Assembly (NCBI RefSeq): GCF_949296715.1
Contig: NZ_CASFQD010000014.1
Span: forward strand, 1 to 57,993
Direction of reading: 5' to 3'
From: an uncultured Alistipes sp.
Lineage (GTDB): Bacteria > Bacteroidota > Bacteroidia > Bacteroidales > Rikenellaceae
DNA: 57,993 bases
Below the pieces are notes generated by a model, which saw only the letters and a list, made by a program, of their open reading frames with translations, made no database searches and was not told where the DNA came from. The position numbers and the translations under genes are program-made. Positions 32,847 through 44,941 of this stretch are shown one piece after another. Numbering within the stretch: position 1 is the first letter of the stretch; the number at the start of each line of letters is the position of its first letter.

Positions 32847-33878
32847 TCAGCCGAGGTGTCCCTCCTCGGCGAACTCCTTGACCGAGCGGATGTAGTGGGC
32901 GATCGTCTCCTCCATCGAGACGAACGACTTGCCGCCCGCGGCGTTCTTGTGGCCGCCGCCGTTGAAGTATTTGCGGGCGAAGAGGTTGACGTCCACGTCG
33001 CCGCGCGAGCGCAGCGACACGCGGATGAACCTGCGGTGGGCGAGGAACATGGCCGACATCTTCATCTTCTTGATCGTCAGCGCGTAGTTCACGAACCCCT
33101 CGCTGTCGCCCTGCTGGAACTGGAAACGCCGCATCTCGCTCTCGAGCAGCGACATGTAGGCCACCGTGCCGTCCTGGATGATCTCCATCTTGCGGTTGAT
33201 GGCGTAGCCGAAGAGCCGTGCGCGCCCCTCGGTATAGGCGTTGTAGACGTTGTTGTGGATCGTCGGGATCGAGATGCCCCGCTCGACGAGCACTGCGACG
33301 GCGCGGAACAGCCCGGGCGTGAGGAACGAGAAGGCGAAGTTGCCCGTGTCGGTCATCATGCCCACGTAGAGTGCCTCGGCCATGCGCCGCGTGATGGCCT
33401 CGGTGCCGCAGAGCGCCTCGATGACGGAGTAGACCACGTAGCAGGTCGACGAGGAGTCGGGGAATGAGAGCGCGAGGTCGAACCCGCCGTCGGGCGAGAG
33501 GTGGTGGTCGATCAGGATGCGGCGCGCCGTGGTGTTGGCCTCGATCGTCTCGCTGAGAATCTCCAGACGCGACACGGCGTTGAAGTCGAGGCAGAAGATC
33601 GCGTCGGCCTCCTCGATGGCCCGCACGGCGCGCCCTTCGGTGTCGGTCTTGAAGACGACGATCTCGTCGATGCCCTCCATCCAGTCGAGAAAGTAGGGGT
33701 ATTTGTTCGGCACGATGCAGGTCACCTCGTGGCCCATGCCGCGCAGAATCTCGGCCCAGGCGAGCGACGAACCCACGGCGTCGCCGTCGGGATTGGTGTG
33801 CGACACGATGACGAACCGTTGTCCGGGCCGTGCCAGCAGAGTGCGCAGTTTCTCGATATGTTCTCCGGTGATCTTCAT
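32847..33878 (-). CDS. nrnA: DHH/DHHA1 phosphoesterase (NrnA-like oligoribonuclease/pAp phosphatase)
   Basis: A 343-aa DHH-family enzyme that degrades nano-RNA and 3'-phosphoadenosine 5'-phosphate. Metal ligands are in SHTNPDGDAVGS (His27, Asp31, Asp33), CLDFN (Asp98) and the signature Asp124-His125-His126; the C-terminal DHHA1 domain ends with the FNGGGHKNAAGG substrate-binding loop. The length fits NrnA. It has its own promoter, and lysR follows after 4 bases. Confidence 0.94.
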   Translation of the reverse strand: MKITGEHIEKLRTLLARPGQRFVIVSHTNPDGDAVGSSLAWAEILRGMGHEVTCIVPNKYPYFLDWMEGIDEIVVFKTDTEGRAVRAIEEADAIFCLDFNAVSRLEILSETIEANTTARRILIDHHLSPDGGFDLALSFPDSSSTCYVVYSVIEALCGTEAITRRMAEALYVGMMTDTGNFAFSFLTPGLFRAVAVLVERGISIPTIHNNVYNAYTEGRARLFGYAINRKMEIIQDGTVAYMSLLESEMRRFQFQQGDSEGFVNYALTIKKMKMSAMFLAHRRFIRVSLRSRGDVDVNLFARKYFNGGGHKNAAGGKSFVSMEETIAHYIRSVKEFAEEGHLG

Positions 33879-33898
33879 GTTCGGGACGATTTATTGGA

Positions 33899-33928
33899 CA
33901 AAGATAAAAAATAATCGGCAAACGCCAA
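33899..33928 (-). promoter_or_regulatory. nrnA promoter
   Basis: On the minus strand TTG (complement of 33926-33928), 19 bases, TATCTTTG (complement of 33899-33906), a full Bacteroidota promoter, 20 bases before the nrnA start. Confidence 0.85.
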
Positions 33929-33949
33929 CGTCCGGGGCCCAAAACGACG

Positions 33950-33975
33950 CAAGGATGACCCGTCGGTCATCCTTG
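33950..33975 (-). terminator. terminator of the esterase gene
   Basis: An 11-bp perfect stem (CAAGGATGACC 33950-33960, GGTCATCCTTG 33965-33975) with a 4-base loop, 6 bases after the esterase stop on the minus strand. The following T-run is weak (CGTCGTTTT). Confidence 0.75.
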
Positions 33976-33981
33976 CCTGTG

Positions 33982-34884
33982 TCATTCGCCTTTCTGTGCC
34001 TGGAGCCGCACTGCGAGCCACTCCGTGACGGCCTGCTGCCACTGCGCCCGGTAGCGGAACGTGTCGCGGATGCCCCAGCCGTGGCCGCCCGAGGGGTAGA
34101 CGTGCAGCGAGGCGGGGATGCCGTGCTGCTTGAGCGCCATGTAGTAGCGCGTGCCGTTGGTCGGGGGGACCGAGCGGTCGTCGTCCGAGAGCAGCAGCAG
34201 CGTCGGCGGAGTAGCGGGCGTGACGCGCCGCTCGAGCGAATAGGCCGCGTCGCGCTCCGGCGTGCGCTCGCCCAGCAGGTTGTCGAACGACCCTTCGTGC
34301 GCCTCGCCCGGTGCGGCGGTGATGACCGGGTAGAAGAGGATCGCGAAGGCGGGACGCACGGCCCCGAGCGTCGAGGCCATGGCCGCGAGGTGTCCGCCCG
34401 CCGAGCAGCCGACGATTCCGACGCGCTCGGGCTGCGGCAGCAGCTCGTGCGGCAGCCCCGGCACGTCGCCGCGCAGCAGCCGCAGCGCCTGTTCGGCATC
34501 CTCGAGCGGCACCTCGGGATGGTGGTTCGGCATGCGGTACTTGAGCACCGCCGCCGTGATGCCCTGCGAGGCGAACCAGCGGGCCAGGAGGAACCCTTCG
34601 TGGTCCATGGCCAGCCGCGTGTAGCCCCCGCCCGGGCAGATGACGACCCCCTGTCCGGTGGCTTTCGACGCCTCGGCCGGGAAGAGGTAGAGCTCGGCCT
34701 CGGAGGTCCGGGCGATGCGGTAGGGCTCCTGCTCCTCTTCGGGGGCGGTGATGCCGTTGCTGTGGGGCGCCGTGGCGTTGTCCCAGATGCGGACGGTGGC
34801 GGCCTGCCCGTAGTCGGGCGTCCGGGCCGCGGCGGAGGCTGTCGTGAGCAGCATGGCAAATGCGATGGCGAGGTGGCGTTTCAT
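33982..34884 (-). CDS. exported alpha/beta hydrolase (esterase/lipase-like)
   Basis: A 300-aa secreted hydrolase with a signal peptide (about 1-20, ending SAAA) and an alpha/beta fold: oxyanion strand VVICPGGGYTRLAMDHEG (80-97), nucleophile Ser161 in GCSAGGH, a probable acid in LLLLSDDDRSVPP and His in YPSGGHGWG. It resembles BD-FAE-like and acetyl-xylan-esterase-like enzymes that deacylate plant or mucin glycans. No polysaccharide-utilisation genes surround it. It is 145 bases past leuS on the same strand. Confidence 0.88.
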   Translation of the reverse strand: MKRHLAIAFAMLLTTASAAARTPDYGQAATVRIWDNATAPHSNGITAPEEEQEPYRIARTSEAELYLFPAEASKATGQGVVICPGGGYTRLAMDHEGFLLARWFASQGITAAVLKYRMPNHHPEVPLEDAEQALRLLRGDVPGLPHELLPQPERVGIVGCSAGGHLAAMASTLGAVRPAFAILFYPVITAAPGEAHEGSFDNLLGERTPERDAAYSLERRVTPATPPTLLLLSDDDRSVPPTNGTRYYMALKQHGIPASLHVYPSGGHGWGIRDTFRYRAQWQQAVTEWLAVRLQAQKGE

Positions 34885-35029
34885 GTCGGTTCGGTCGGGT
34901 GTAGGGCGATGGGGACGGCAGGTGGCCGGGTTGCGGCCGGTGTTTCGGCAGTGTTTCAGCGTTTCGGCGGCGTTTCGGCGAAGCGGGCCCTGCGCAGGCA
35001 GGGCCCGTCTCCGAATGCCTGGGGCAGGG

Positions 35030-37786
<2,757 letters not shown>

Positions 37787-37987
37787 ATCTGATATGTTGA
37801 TTGTCGAATTTCCTGCAAAAATAAGCAAAACTTTCCGTTTCCGGACCGCCTTTCCGATTTCTTTCGAAAAAACCGCTCCGGCGGACGCAGTAATTCGGCT
37901 TTTTTCTCATTTATTCAATGGAATAACGGGTGAAAGACGGCTGCCCGCGCAATCCGAAGTCGACAACCACCAAAACCGATAGAGCCT

Positions 37988-38554
37988 ATGAAAAATCGAA
38001 TGACACGTTGTGGAAAACGGCTGGCGGTGTTTGCTGCCGCCGTGCTGTCGCTGGCCGGATGCTCCGATGACAGGAAGTCGGAACATCCCGCGATCTGGGA
38101 TTTTGTCAACCCGTCGGTCCGCTTTGTCGTGACCGATGCCGAAACGGGTGAGAACCTGCTCGATCCGGCTTCGGAGAACTTCATCGGGGAAGAGTCCGTT
38201 GCGGTTTCCTACAAGGGCGAACGCTATGGGATCGTCACGGAGCCTTCCGCTCCCGCCAGCCGCTTTAACATGCCGCGTCCGCTGGCCCTGCGGCTGGAGC
38301 GCGACCCCTATTATTCGTCCCTGGAGGAGCTTCAGGGGTGGCATCTCTCCTTCGGCGAGTTCTCCCCGACGGACAACTATCGCAATCAGCGGTTTACCGT
38401 CGAGTGGGAGGACGGATCGACGACCGAGGTGGAGTTCGACCTCTACATCGTCTGGCATGGCGACGAGCCCGACGTGAAGAGCTTTGTCCGGGTTGACGGC
38501 GTCGACCACGGATCGGGCTACGATAACGGCTGGGTAGTCCGCATATCTCGTTGA
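37988..38554 (+). CDS. small lipoprotein of unknown function
   Basis: A 188-aa protein with a lipoprotein signal: basic N-terminus, hydrophobic AVFAAAVLSLAGC with the lipidated Cys at residue 25, then SDD. The rest is soluble and beta-rich with several aromatic residues (FVNPSVRFVVTDAETGENLLDP; GWHLSFGEFSPTDNYRNQRFTVEWEDG), similar in style to short Bacteroidota surface or periplasmic lipoproteins. No family name can be given. It is a single-gene unit between leuS (divergent) and the ribosomal operon, ended by the terminator at 38578-38614. Confidence 0.82.
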   Translation: MKNRMTRCGKRLAVFAAAVLSLAGCSDDRKSEHPAIWDFVNPSVRFVVTDAETGENLLDPASENFIGEESVAVSYKGERYGIVTEPSAPASRFNMPRPLALRLERDPYYSSLEELQGWHLSFGEFSPTDNYRNQRFTVEWEDGSTTEVEFDLYIVWHGDEPDVKSFVRVDGVDHGSGYDNGWVVRISR

Positions 38555-38577
38555 TGTACAGTGTATACGGAACGGCA

Positions 38578-38614
38578 GGGCCGCGGGAGGACTCTCTCCT
38601 GCGGCCCGCTTTTT
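38578..38614 (+). terminator. terminator of the lipoprotein gene
   Basis: A GC-rich stem (GGGCCGCGGGAG ... CTCCTGCGGCCC, one wobble) followed by TTTTT, 24 bases past the lipoprotein stop. Confidence 0.88.
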
Positions 38615-38768
38615 CGTCTCCGCGCCGCACGCCGTTTAACAGGCTTGCTGACAGCGTATTCCGAAAACATATATAAGTGTTTTCTTATATGTTTGCTAAA
38701 TATATAGGCAAAAAGTATCCACAAGAGGCTAAATCGCTGAAAAAGGCAAAAAAAGATGGAGGGAATTA

Positions 38769-38797
38769 TTGGATTTCCAAAAAAATGCGTACCTTTG
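38769..38797 (+). promoter_or_regulatory. promoter of the rpsL superoperon
   Basis: TTG (38769-38771), 18 bases, TACCTTTG (38790-38797). A small hairpin CCATT/AATGG (38802-38817) follows near the expected mRNA 5' end, 37 bases before rpsL. It may protect or regulate the message. Confidence 0.8.
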
Positions 38798-38853
38798 CAG
38801 TCCATTTTGGACAATGGAGATAGATTTTTTAACACTTAAAGGACAGTTTTAAA

Positions 38854-39234
38854 ATGCCAACTATTCAACAGTTAGTGAGAAACGGCCGCGTGTCGCTGGA
38901 GGACAAGTCGAAGTCTCCCGCACTGGCCGCGTGTCCCCAGCGCCGAGGCGTTTGTACGCGTGTGTACACGACGACCCCGAAGAAGCCTAACTCGGCCATG
39001 CGTAAGGTGGCACGTGTACGTCTGACCAACGGCAAGGAGGTCAACGCCTACATCCCCGGAGAGGGCCACAACCTGCAGGAGCACTCGATCGTGCTCGTCC
39101 GCGGCGGTCGTGTCAAGGACCTCCCCGGTGTACGTTACCACCTCGTGCGCGGTGCGCTCGACTCGGCAGGTGTCGACGGACGCCGCCAGCGCCGCTCGAA
39201 GTACGGTGCAAAACGCCCCAAGGCAGGCAAATAG
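38854..39234 (+). CDS. rpsL: 30S ribosomal protein S12
   Basis: A 126-aa S12, part of the decoding centre. The conserved loops TPKKPNSAMRK and VKDLPGVRYHLVRG are intact, with lysines at the positions whose change gives streptomycin resistance, so a sensitive-type sequence. It is the first gene of the operon, followed by rpsG after 50 bases. Confidence 0.97.
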   Translation: MPTIQQLVRNGRVSLEDKSKSPALAACPQRRGVCTRVYTTTPKKPNSAMRKVARVRLTNGKEVNAYIPGEGHNLQEHSIVLVRGGRVKDLPGVRYHLVRGALDSAGVDGRRQRRSKYGAKRPKAGK

Positions 39235-39284
39235 TTTTAGGGAAGCCAAGAAACAACATTTAATCTGAACATTTTTCAATAGCA

Positions 39285-39761
39285 ATGAGAAAAGCTAAGC
39301 CAAAAAAGCGAATTCTACTTCCGGATCCGAAGTTCGGTGACGTGGCTGTGACCCGTTTCGTGAACAACCTCATGCTGGATGGTAAGAAGAGTATTGCCTA
39401 CTCGATTTTCTACGACTCGCTCGAAATCGTGGGCAAGAAGATGAAGGATGCTGATAAATCTCCGCTGGAAATCTGGAAACAGGCTCTGGAGAACATCACG
39501 CCCCAAGTCGAAGTGAAATCGAAGCGTATCGGTGGCGCGACTTTCCAGGTTCCTATGGAGGTTCGTCCGGAGCGCAAGATTTCTATTTCCATGAAAAACC
39601 TTGTCCTCTATTCCCGCAAGCGCGCCGGCAAGACGATGGCTGATAAGCTCGCAGCAGAGATCGTGGACGCCTACAACCAGCAGGGTGCCGCCTTCAAGCG
39701 CAAGGAGGAGATGCACCGCATGGCAGAGGCCAACAAGGCATTCGCACACTTCAGATTCTAA
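39285..39761 (+). CDS. rpsG: 30S ribosomal protein S7
   Basis: A 158-aa S7 that nucleates assembly of the 30S head and contacts the E-site tRNA. The family N-terminus is clear (MRKAKPKKRILLPDPKFGD) and the C-terminal KREEMHRMAEANKAFAHFRF-like segment (KRKEEMHRM...) matches. It sits between rpsL and fusA, the standard str order, with 15 bases to fusA. Confidence 0.97.
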   Translation: MRKAKPKKRILLPDPKFGDVAVTRFVNNLMLDGKKSIAYSIFYDSLEIVGKKMKDADKSPLEIWKQALENITPQVEVKSKRIGGATFQVPMEVRPERKISISMKNLVLYSRKRAGKTMADKLAAEIVDAYNQQGAAFKRKEEMHRMAEANKAFAHFRF

Positions 39762-39776
39762 AACACGGACTCAACG

Positions 39777-41891
39777 ATGGCAACCAGAGATTTACACTAT
39801 ACTCGTAACATCGGTATCATGGCCCACATCGATGCCGGTAAGACCACCACGTCCGAGCGAATCCTTTTCTACACGGGTAAGACCCACAAGATCGGCGAGG
39901 TGCACGAAGGCGGCGCTACGATGGACTGGATGGTCCAGGAGCAGGAGCGCGGCATCACGATCACCTCGGCTGCAACCACTGCTTTCTGGAACTACAAGGA
40001 CCACCAGTATCAGATCAACCTGATCGACACCCCGGGACACGTCGACTTCACCGTCGAGGTGGAGCGTTCGCTGCGCGTGCTCGACGGCGCAATCGCCACG
40101 TTCTGCGCCGTGGGCGGTGTGGAGCCCCAGTCGGAGACCGTATGGCGTCAGGCCGACAAGTACAACGTTCCCCGTATCGGCTACGTCAACAAGATGGACC
40201 GCACGGGTGCCGACTTCTTCTCGGTCTGCGCACAGATCAAGGAGCACTTCGGCGCTACGGCCCTGCCGGTCGTCCTGCCCATCGGTGCCGAGGACAAGTT
40301 CGAGGGACTGGTAGACCTTATATATAATAATGCGATCTACTACTTCGACGACAAGACCGTCCGCGACAACTTCGAGCTACGCGAGATTCCCGAGTCGATG
40401 AAGGCCGAGGCCGCCGAGTGGCGCGCCAAGCTCATCGAGGAGGTCGCCGCTACGGACGATGCCCTGATGGAGAAGTTCTTTGAGGACCCCGATTCGATCA
40501 CGCCCGACGAACTGCTGGCCGCCATCCGCAAGGCCACGATCTCGATGCAGATCGTGCCGATGCTCTGCGGCTCGTCGTTCCACAACAAGGGCGTGCAGAA
40601 GCTGCTCGACTACGTGATGGCCTTCCTCCCCTCGCCGCTGGATGTTCCCGCCGTAACCGGTACGAACCCCAAGACCGATGCCGAGGAGGTGCGCCACGCT
40701 TCGGAGGACGAGCCCTTCTGCGGCCTGGCCTTCAAGATCGCTACCGACCCGTTCGTCGGCCGTCTGGCATTCGTGCGCGTCTACTCGGGCAAGCTCGATG
40801 CCGGTTCGTATGTGCTGAACGCACGCAGCGGCAAGCGCGAGCGCATCAGCCGCATCTACCAGATGCACGCCAACAAGCAGAACCCCATGGAGAGCGTTAC
40901 GGCCGGTGACATCTGCGCAGCCGTCGGCTTCAAGGAGATCCGCACGGGCGATACGCTCTGCGCCGAGAACGCCCCGATCGTGCTGGAGCAGATGACCTTC
41001 CCCGAGCCGGTGATCGGTCTGGCCGTCGAGCCCAAGACGCAGAAGGACCTCGACAAACTCGGCATCGCACTGGCGAAGCTCGCCGAGGAGGACCCCACCT
41101 TCACGGTACACACCGACGAGGATTCGGGTCAGACGGTCATCAGCGGTATGGGTGAGCTGCACCTCGACATCATCGTCGACCGTCTGCGCCGCGAGTTCGG
41201 TGTGGAGATCAACCAGGGTGCCCCGCAGGTCAACTACAAGGAGACGCTTACCAAGACGATTCAGCACCGCGAGGTCTTCAAGAAGCAGACCGGTGGTCGT
41301 GGTAAGTTCGCCGACATCATCTTCGAGATCGGTCCTGCCGAGGACGGCAAGATGGGCCTTACGTTCGTCGATGAGGTGAAGGGCGGCAACATTCCCAAGG
41401 AGTTCATCCCCTCGGTTCAGAAGGGCTTTGAGTCGGCCATGGCCAACGGTGCACTGGCAGGCTATCCGATGGACTCGATGAAGATCACGCTCAAGGACGG
41501 TTCGTTCCACCCCGTGGACTCGGACCAGCTGTCGTTCGAAATCGCCGCCCGCAACGGTTACCGCAACGCTGCGCCCAAGGCCGGTTCGGTGATCCTCGAG
41601 CCCGTGATGTCCGTGGAGGTCGTAACCCCCGAGGAGAACATGGGCGACATCATCGGCGACCTGAACAAGCGCCGCGGCCAGATCACCGGCATGGAGTCGA
41701 AGGGTACGGCCCGCGTCGTGAAGGCCAAGGTGCCGCTGTCGGAGATGTTCGGCTACGTCACCGTGCTGCGTACCATTTCGTCGGGTCGCGCAACCTCGTC
41801 CATGGAGTTCTCGCACTTCGAGGAGGTTCCCGCAAACCTGGCCAAGGAGATCATCGAGAAAGCGAGTGGTAAACGTAAGGATATAGAATAA
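39777..41891 (+). CDS. fusA: elongation factor G
   Basis: A 704-aa translocation GTPase. G1 is AHIDAGKTT (16-24), G3 is DTPGHVDF (84-91), G4 is NKMD and the RGITI switch is at 58-62. Domains II to V follow in order, with a conserved C-terminus. It has the canonical length without the insertion seen in EF-G2 types. tuf does not follow; rpsJ starts 8 bases later, so the str and S10 clusters are fused, as is usual in Bacteroidota. Confidence 0.97.
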   Translation: MATRDLHYTRNIGIMAHIDAGKTTTSERILFYTGKTHKIGEVHEGGATMDWMVQEQERGITITSAATTAFWNYKDHQYQINLIDTPGHVDFTVEVERSLRVLDGAIATFCAVGGVEPQSETVWRQADKYNVPRIGYVNKMDRTGADFFSVCAQIKEHFGATALPVVLPIGAEDKFEGLVDLIYNNAIYYFDDKTVRDNFELREIPESMKAEAAEWRAKLIEEVAATDDALMEKFFEDPDSITPDELLAAIRKATISMQIVPMLCGSSFHNKGVQKLLDYVMAFLPSPLDVPAVTGTNPKTDAEEVRHASEDEPFCGLAFKIATDPFVGRLAFVRVYSGKLDAGSYVLNARSGKRERISRIYQMHANKQNPMESVTAGDICAAVGFKEIRTGDTLCAENAPIVLEQMTFPEPVIGLAVEPKTQKDLDKLGIALAKLAEEDPTFTVHTDEDSGQTVISGMGELHLDIIVDRLRREFGVEINQGAPQVNYKETLTKTIQHREVFKKQTGGRGKFADIIFEIGPAEDGKMGLTFVDEVKGGNIPKEFIPSVQKGFESAMANGALAGYPMDSMKITLKDGSFHPVDSDQLSFEIAARNGYRNAAPKAGSVILEPVMSVEVVTPEENMGDIIGDLNKRRGQITGMESKGTARVVKAKVPLSEMFGYVTVLRTISSGRATSSMEFSHFEEVPANLAKEIIEKASGKRKDIE

Positions 41892-41899
41892 GCAAACAT

Positions 41900-42205
41900 A
41901 TGAACCAGAAGATTAGAATCAAGTTAAAGTCATTCGATCACAATCTCGTGGACAAGTCGGCCGAGAAGATTGTGAAGACCGTGAAGAGCACGGGCGCCGT
42001 CGTGAGCGGCCCTGTGCCCCTCCCCACGCACAAGCAGATTTTCACGGTGAACCGCTCGACTTTCGTCAACAAGAAAGCCCGCGAGCAGTTCCAGCTCTGC
42101 ACCTTCAAGCGCATCCTCGACATCTACTCGTCGACGCCCAAGACGATCGACGCGCTGATGAAGCTCGAGCTCCCCTCGGGCGTCGAGGTCGAGATCAAGG
42201 TGTGA
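41900..42205 (+). CDS. rpsJ: 30S ribosomal protein S10 (NusE)
   Basis: A 101-aa S10, a 30S head protein and also the NusE partner of NusG/NusB in transcription. Family segments IRIKLKSFDHNLVDKSAEKIV, PLPTHKQIFTVNRS and SGVEVEIKV are present. It is the first gene of the former S10 cluster, 8 bases past fusA. Confidence 0.97.
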   Translation: MNQKIRIKLKSFDHNLVDKSAEKIVKTVKSTGAVVSGPVPLPTHKQIFTVNRSTFVNKKAREQFQLCTFKRILDIYSSTPKTIDALMKLELPSGVEVEIKV

Positions 42206-42269
42206 TAGGGAGGCTTCAGCAGCAGAATAGCACTCAATCACTTTATTCATAACAAACAAACGACAACAA

Positions 42270-42884
42270 ATGTCAGGACTTATTGGAAAGAAAATCGGAA
42301 TGACTTCCGTTTACAGTGCCGAGGGTAAGAACATACCATGCACTGTCATTGAGGCTGGTCCGTGCGTTGTTACGCAAATCAAGACCGTGGAGAAGGACTC
42401 CTACGAAGCGGTCCAGATTGCCTATGACGAGAAGAGTGAAAAGCACACCAGCAGCAGTTTGTTAGGTCACTTCAAGAAAGCCGGCACGACCCCGAAACGC
42501 AAGTTGGCGGAGTTCAAGGGCATGCCCGAAGTGAATCTCGGCGACACGCTGACCGTGGACATCTTCACCGAAGAGGACTGGGTCGACGTGACCGGGATAT
42601 CGAAAGGTAAAGGCTTCCAGGGCGTTGTGAAACGCCACGGCTTCGGCGGCGTGGGCGGTCAGACCCACGGCCAGCACAACCGTCAGCGCAAGCCCGGTTC
42701 GCTGGGTGCGTCGTCGTATCCTTCGCGCGTCTTCAAGGGCAAGCGTCTGCCCGGCCAGATGGGCGGTGAGCAGGTCAAGGTACTGAACCTGCGTGTATTG
42801 AAGGTAATTCCCGAGAGCAACCTCATCCTCGTGAAGGGTTCGATTCCGGGTGCAAAAGGTGCTTATTTAACAATTGAGAAGTAG
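42270..42884 (+). CDS. rplC: 50S ribosomal protein L3
   Basis: A 204-aa L3 near the peptidyl-transferase centre. GLIGKKIGMTSVY at the start and the long extension loop with GFQGVVKRHGFGG ... RKPGSLGASSYPSRVFKGKRLPGQMG are typical, including the Gln in the GQMG loop that is methylated in E. coli. It starts 64 bases after rpsJ and nearly touches rplD. Confidence 0.97.
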   Translation: MSGLIGKKIGMTSVYSAEGKNIPCTVIEAGPCVVTQIKTVEKDSYEAVQIAYDEKSEKHTSSSLLGHFKKAGTTPKRKLAEFKGMPEVNLGDTLTVDIFTEEDWVDVTGISKGKGFQGVVKRHGFGGVGGQTHGQHNRQRKPGSLGASSYPSRVFKGKRLPGQMGGEQVKVLNLRVLKVIPESNLILVKGSIPGAKGAYLTIEK

Positions 42885-42885
42885 T

Positions 42886-43512
42886 ATGGAATTAGCTGTA
42901 TTGAACACACAGGGACAGGAAACGGGTCGTAAGGTAGTTCTTTCCGATGCCGTCTTCGGCGTGGAGGCTAATGACCACGCTATCTACCTCGACGTGAAGC
43001 AGTATCTCGCTGACCAGCGTCAGGGTACGCACAAGTCGAAGCAGCGCAACGAGGTTGCCGGTTCGACGCGCAAGCTCAAGCGTCAGAAGGGCACCGGCGG
43101 CGCACGCTGCGGCAGCATCCTCTCGCCCCTCTTCCCGGGTGGCGGCCGCGTATTCGGTCCGGTACCGCGCGACTACAGCTTCAAGCTCAACAAGAAGCTC
43201 AAGCAGCTGGCCCGTCGCAGCGCCCTGACCTACAAGGCTCAGGCCGGCGCTATCTGCGTGCTGGAGAGCGTGAAGATGGATGCTCCGAAGACCAAGTCGG
43301 TCGTAGCGCTCACCGAGGCGCTGAAGGTTGCGGACAAGAAGGTCCTGCTCGTACTCCCCGAGACGAACGTCAACCTGCAGCTCTCGTGCCGCAACATCCC
43401 CAACGTACTCCCCGTACTGGCGCAGAACGTCTGCGCGTATGACGTGATGAACGCATCGGCCATCGTGATGGTGGAGGGTGCCGAGAACGTGTTGAACACT
43501 TTGTTAGCTTAA
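42886..43512 (+). CDS. rplD: 50S ribosomal protein L4
   Basis: A 208-aa L4, an early assembly protein whose loop lines the exit tunnel (KLKRQKGTGGARCGSILSPLFPGGG). In enterobacteria L4 also represses the S10 operon; no such leader is visible here. The start is the ATG one base after the rplC stop (MELAVLNTQG), giving a normal N-terminus. Confidence 0.97.
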   Translation: MELAVLNTQGQETGRKVVLSDAVFGVEANDHAIYLDVKQYLADQRQGTHKSKQRNEVAGSTRKLKRQKGTGGARCGSILSPLFPGGGRVFGPVPRDYSFKLNKKLKQLARRSALTYKAQAGAICVLESVKMDAPKTKSVVALTEALKVADKKVLLVLPETNVNLQLSCRNIPNVLPVLAQNVCAYDVMNASAIVMVEGAENVLNTLLA

Positions 43513-43527
43513 AATACGCAAGTTACC

Positions 43528-43818
43528 ATGGAAATTATTATTAAGCCGGTTTTGACCGAGAAAATGACGATTCAGGGCGAAAAGTTGAATCGCTACGGTT
43601 TTATCGTTGACGTGCGGGCTAACAAGCTGCAGATTCGCAATGCCGTAGAGCAGATGTACAACGTCGTCGTAACGGACGTGAACACCGTGAACTACATGGG
43701 CAAGCTCAAGAGCCGTTATACGAAGGCAGGTCTTCTCGAGGGCCGCGCCAACAACTTCAAGAAGGCGATCGTCACCTTGAAGGACGGAGACAAGATCGAT
43801 TTTTACAGTAATATCTAA
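43528..43818 (+). CDS. rplW: 50S ribosomal protein L23
   Basis: A 96-aa L23 at the tunnel exit, a docking site for trigger factor and SRP. It begins IIIKPVLTEKMT and contains NRYGFIVDVRANKLQIRNAVEQMYNV, the family core. It lies 15 bases after rplD. Confidence 0.96.
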   Translation: MEIIIKPVLTEKMTIQGEKLNRYGFIVDVRANKLQIRNAVEQMYNVVVTDVNTVNYMGKLKSRYTKAGLLEGRANNFKKAIVTLKDGDKIDFYSNI

Positions 43819-43823
43819 CGAAG

Positions 43824-44648
43824 ATGGCAGTAAAAAAATTCAAGCCTGTTACCGCAGGTACAAGACATAAGATTATCGGCACGTTCGACGAGATTACCAA
43901 GTCGACGCCTGAAAAGTCGTTGTTGAGCCCCAAGAAGAGCACGGGCGGCCGTAACAGCTCCGGTAAGATGACGGTCCGCTACATCGGCGGAGGCCACAAG
44001 CAGATGTACCGCAACGTGGACTTCAAGCGCTCGAAGGACGGTATCGCCGCAACTGTGAAATCGATCGAGTACGACCCGAATCGTACTGCACGCATTGCAC
44101 TCCTGGTATATGCCGACGGTGTGAAGAGCTACATCATCGCACCCAACGGACTCCAGGTGGGTCAGACCGTGATGAGCGGCGCAGGTGTCGCTCCCGAGGT
44201 CGGAAACACGCTCTTCCTGAGCGAAATCCCCCTGGGTACGGTGATCCACAACATCGAACTCTACCCCGGTCAGGGTGCCGCGATGGCACGTTCGGCCGGT
44301 TCCTACGCCCAGCTGCTGGCTCGTGAGGGCAAGTTCGCCGTCATCAAGCTGCCTTCGGGCGAGACTCGTATGGTACTCGTAACTTGCCGCGCTACGGTGG
44401 GTGTCGTGTCGAACCTCGACCACAGCCTCGAGAGCTCGGGCAAGGCCGGCCGCGAGCGCTGGCTCGGCCGTCGTCCCCGCAACCGCGGTGTCGTAATGAA
44501 CCCGGTTGATCACCCGATGGGTGGTGGCGAAGGTCGTGCGTCGGGTGGTCACCCGCGTTCGCGCAAGGGTCTTCTGGCCAAGGGTTACAAGACCCGCAAC
44601 CCGAAGAAGACTACTTCGAAATTCATTATCTCCAAGAAGAAAAAGTAA
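43824..44648 (+). CDS. rplB: 50S ribosomal protein L2
   Basis: A 274-aa L2, needed for subunit association and peptidyl transfer. Conserved blocks are SSGKMTVRYIGGGHKQMYR, LYPGQGAAMARSAG and the C-terminal GVVMNPVDHPMGGGEGR with the essential His. Five bases separate it from rplW. Confidence 0.97.
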   Translation: MAVKKFKPVTAGTRHKIIGTFDEITKSTPEKSLLSPKKSTGGRNSSGKMTVRYIGGGHKQMYRNVDFKRSKDGIAATVKSIEYDPNRTARIALLVYADGVKSYIIAPNGLQVGQTVMSGAGVAPEVGNTLFLSEIPLGTVIHNIELYPGQGAAMARSAGSYAQLLAREGKFAVIKLPSGETRMVLVTCRATVGVVSNLDHSLESSGKAGRERWLGRRPRNRGVVMNPVDHPMGGGEGRASGGHPRSRKGLLAKGYKTRNPKKTTSKFIISKKKK

Positions 44649-44664
44649 TTAAAAAGAGTACATA

Positions 44665-44934
44665 ATGAGCCGTTCATTAAAAAAAGGACCGTTTATCGAC
44701 CCCAAGCTTGAGGCCAAGGTGGTAGCTCAGGCCGAAGGCAACAAGAAGTCGGTAATCAAGACATGGTCACGAGCAAGCATGATCTCCCCTGACTTCGTAG
44801 GTCAGACGATCGCCGTACACAACGGAAACAAGTTCATTCCGGTGTACGTTACCGAGAACATGGTAGGACACAAACTCGGCGAGTTCGCTCCTACGCGCAA
44901 CTTCCGTGGTCACGCAGGTAACAAGAAAAAATAG
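44665..44934 (+). CDS. rpsS: 30S ribosomal protein S19
   Basis: An 89-aa S19 of the 30S head, next to S13. Typical MSRSLKKGPFIDPKL, VIKTWSRASMISPDFVG and HKLGEFAPTRNFRGHAG are present. The C-terminus is a short KKK tail. Confidence 0.97.
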   Translation: MSRSLKKGPFIDPKLEAKVVAQAEGNKKSVIKTWSRASMISPDFVGQTIAVHNGNKFIPVYVTENMVGHKLGEFAPTRNFRGHAGNKKK

Positions 44935-44941
44935 GTAGAAA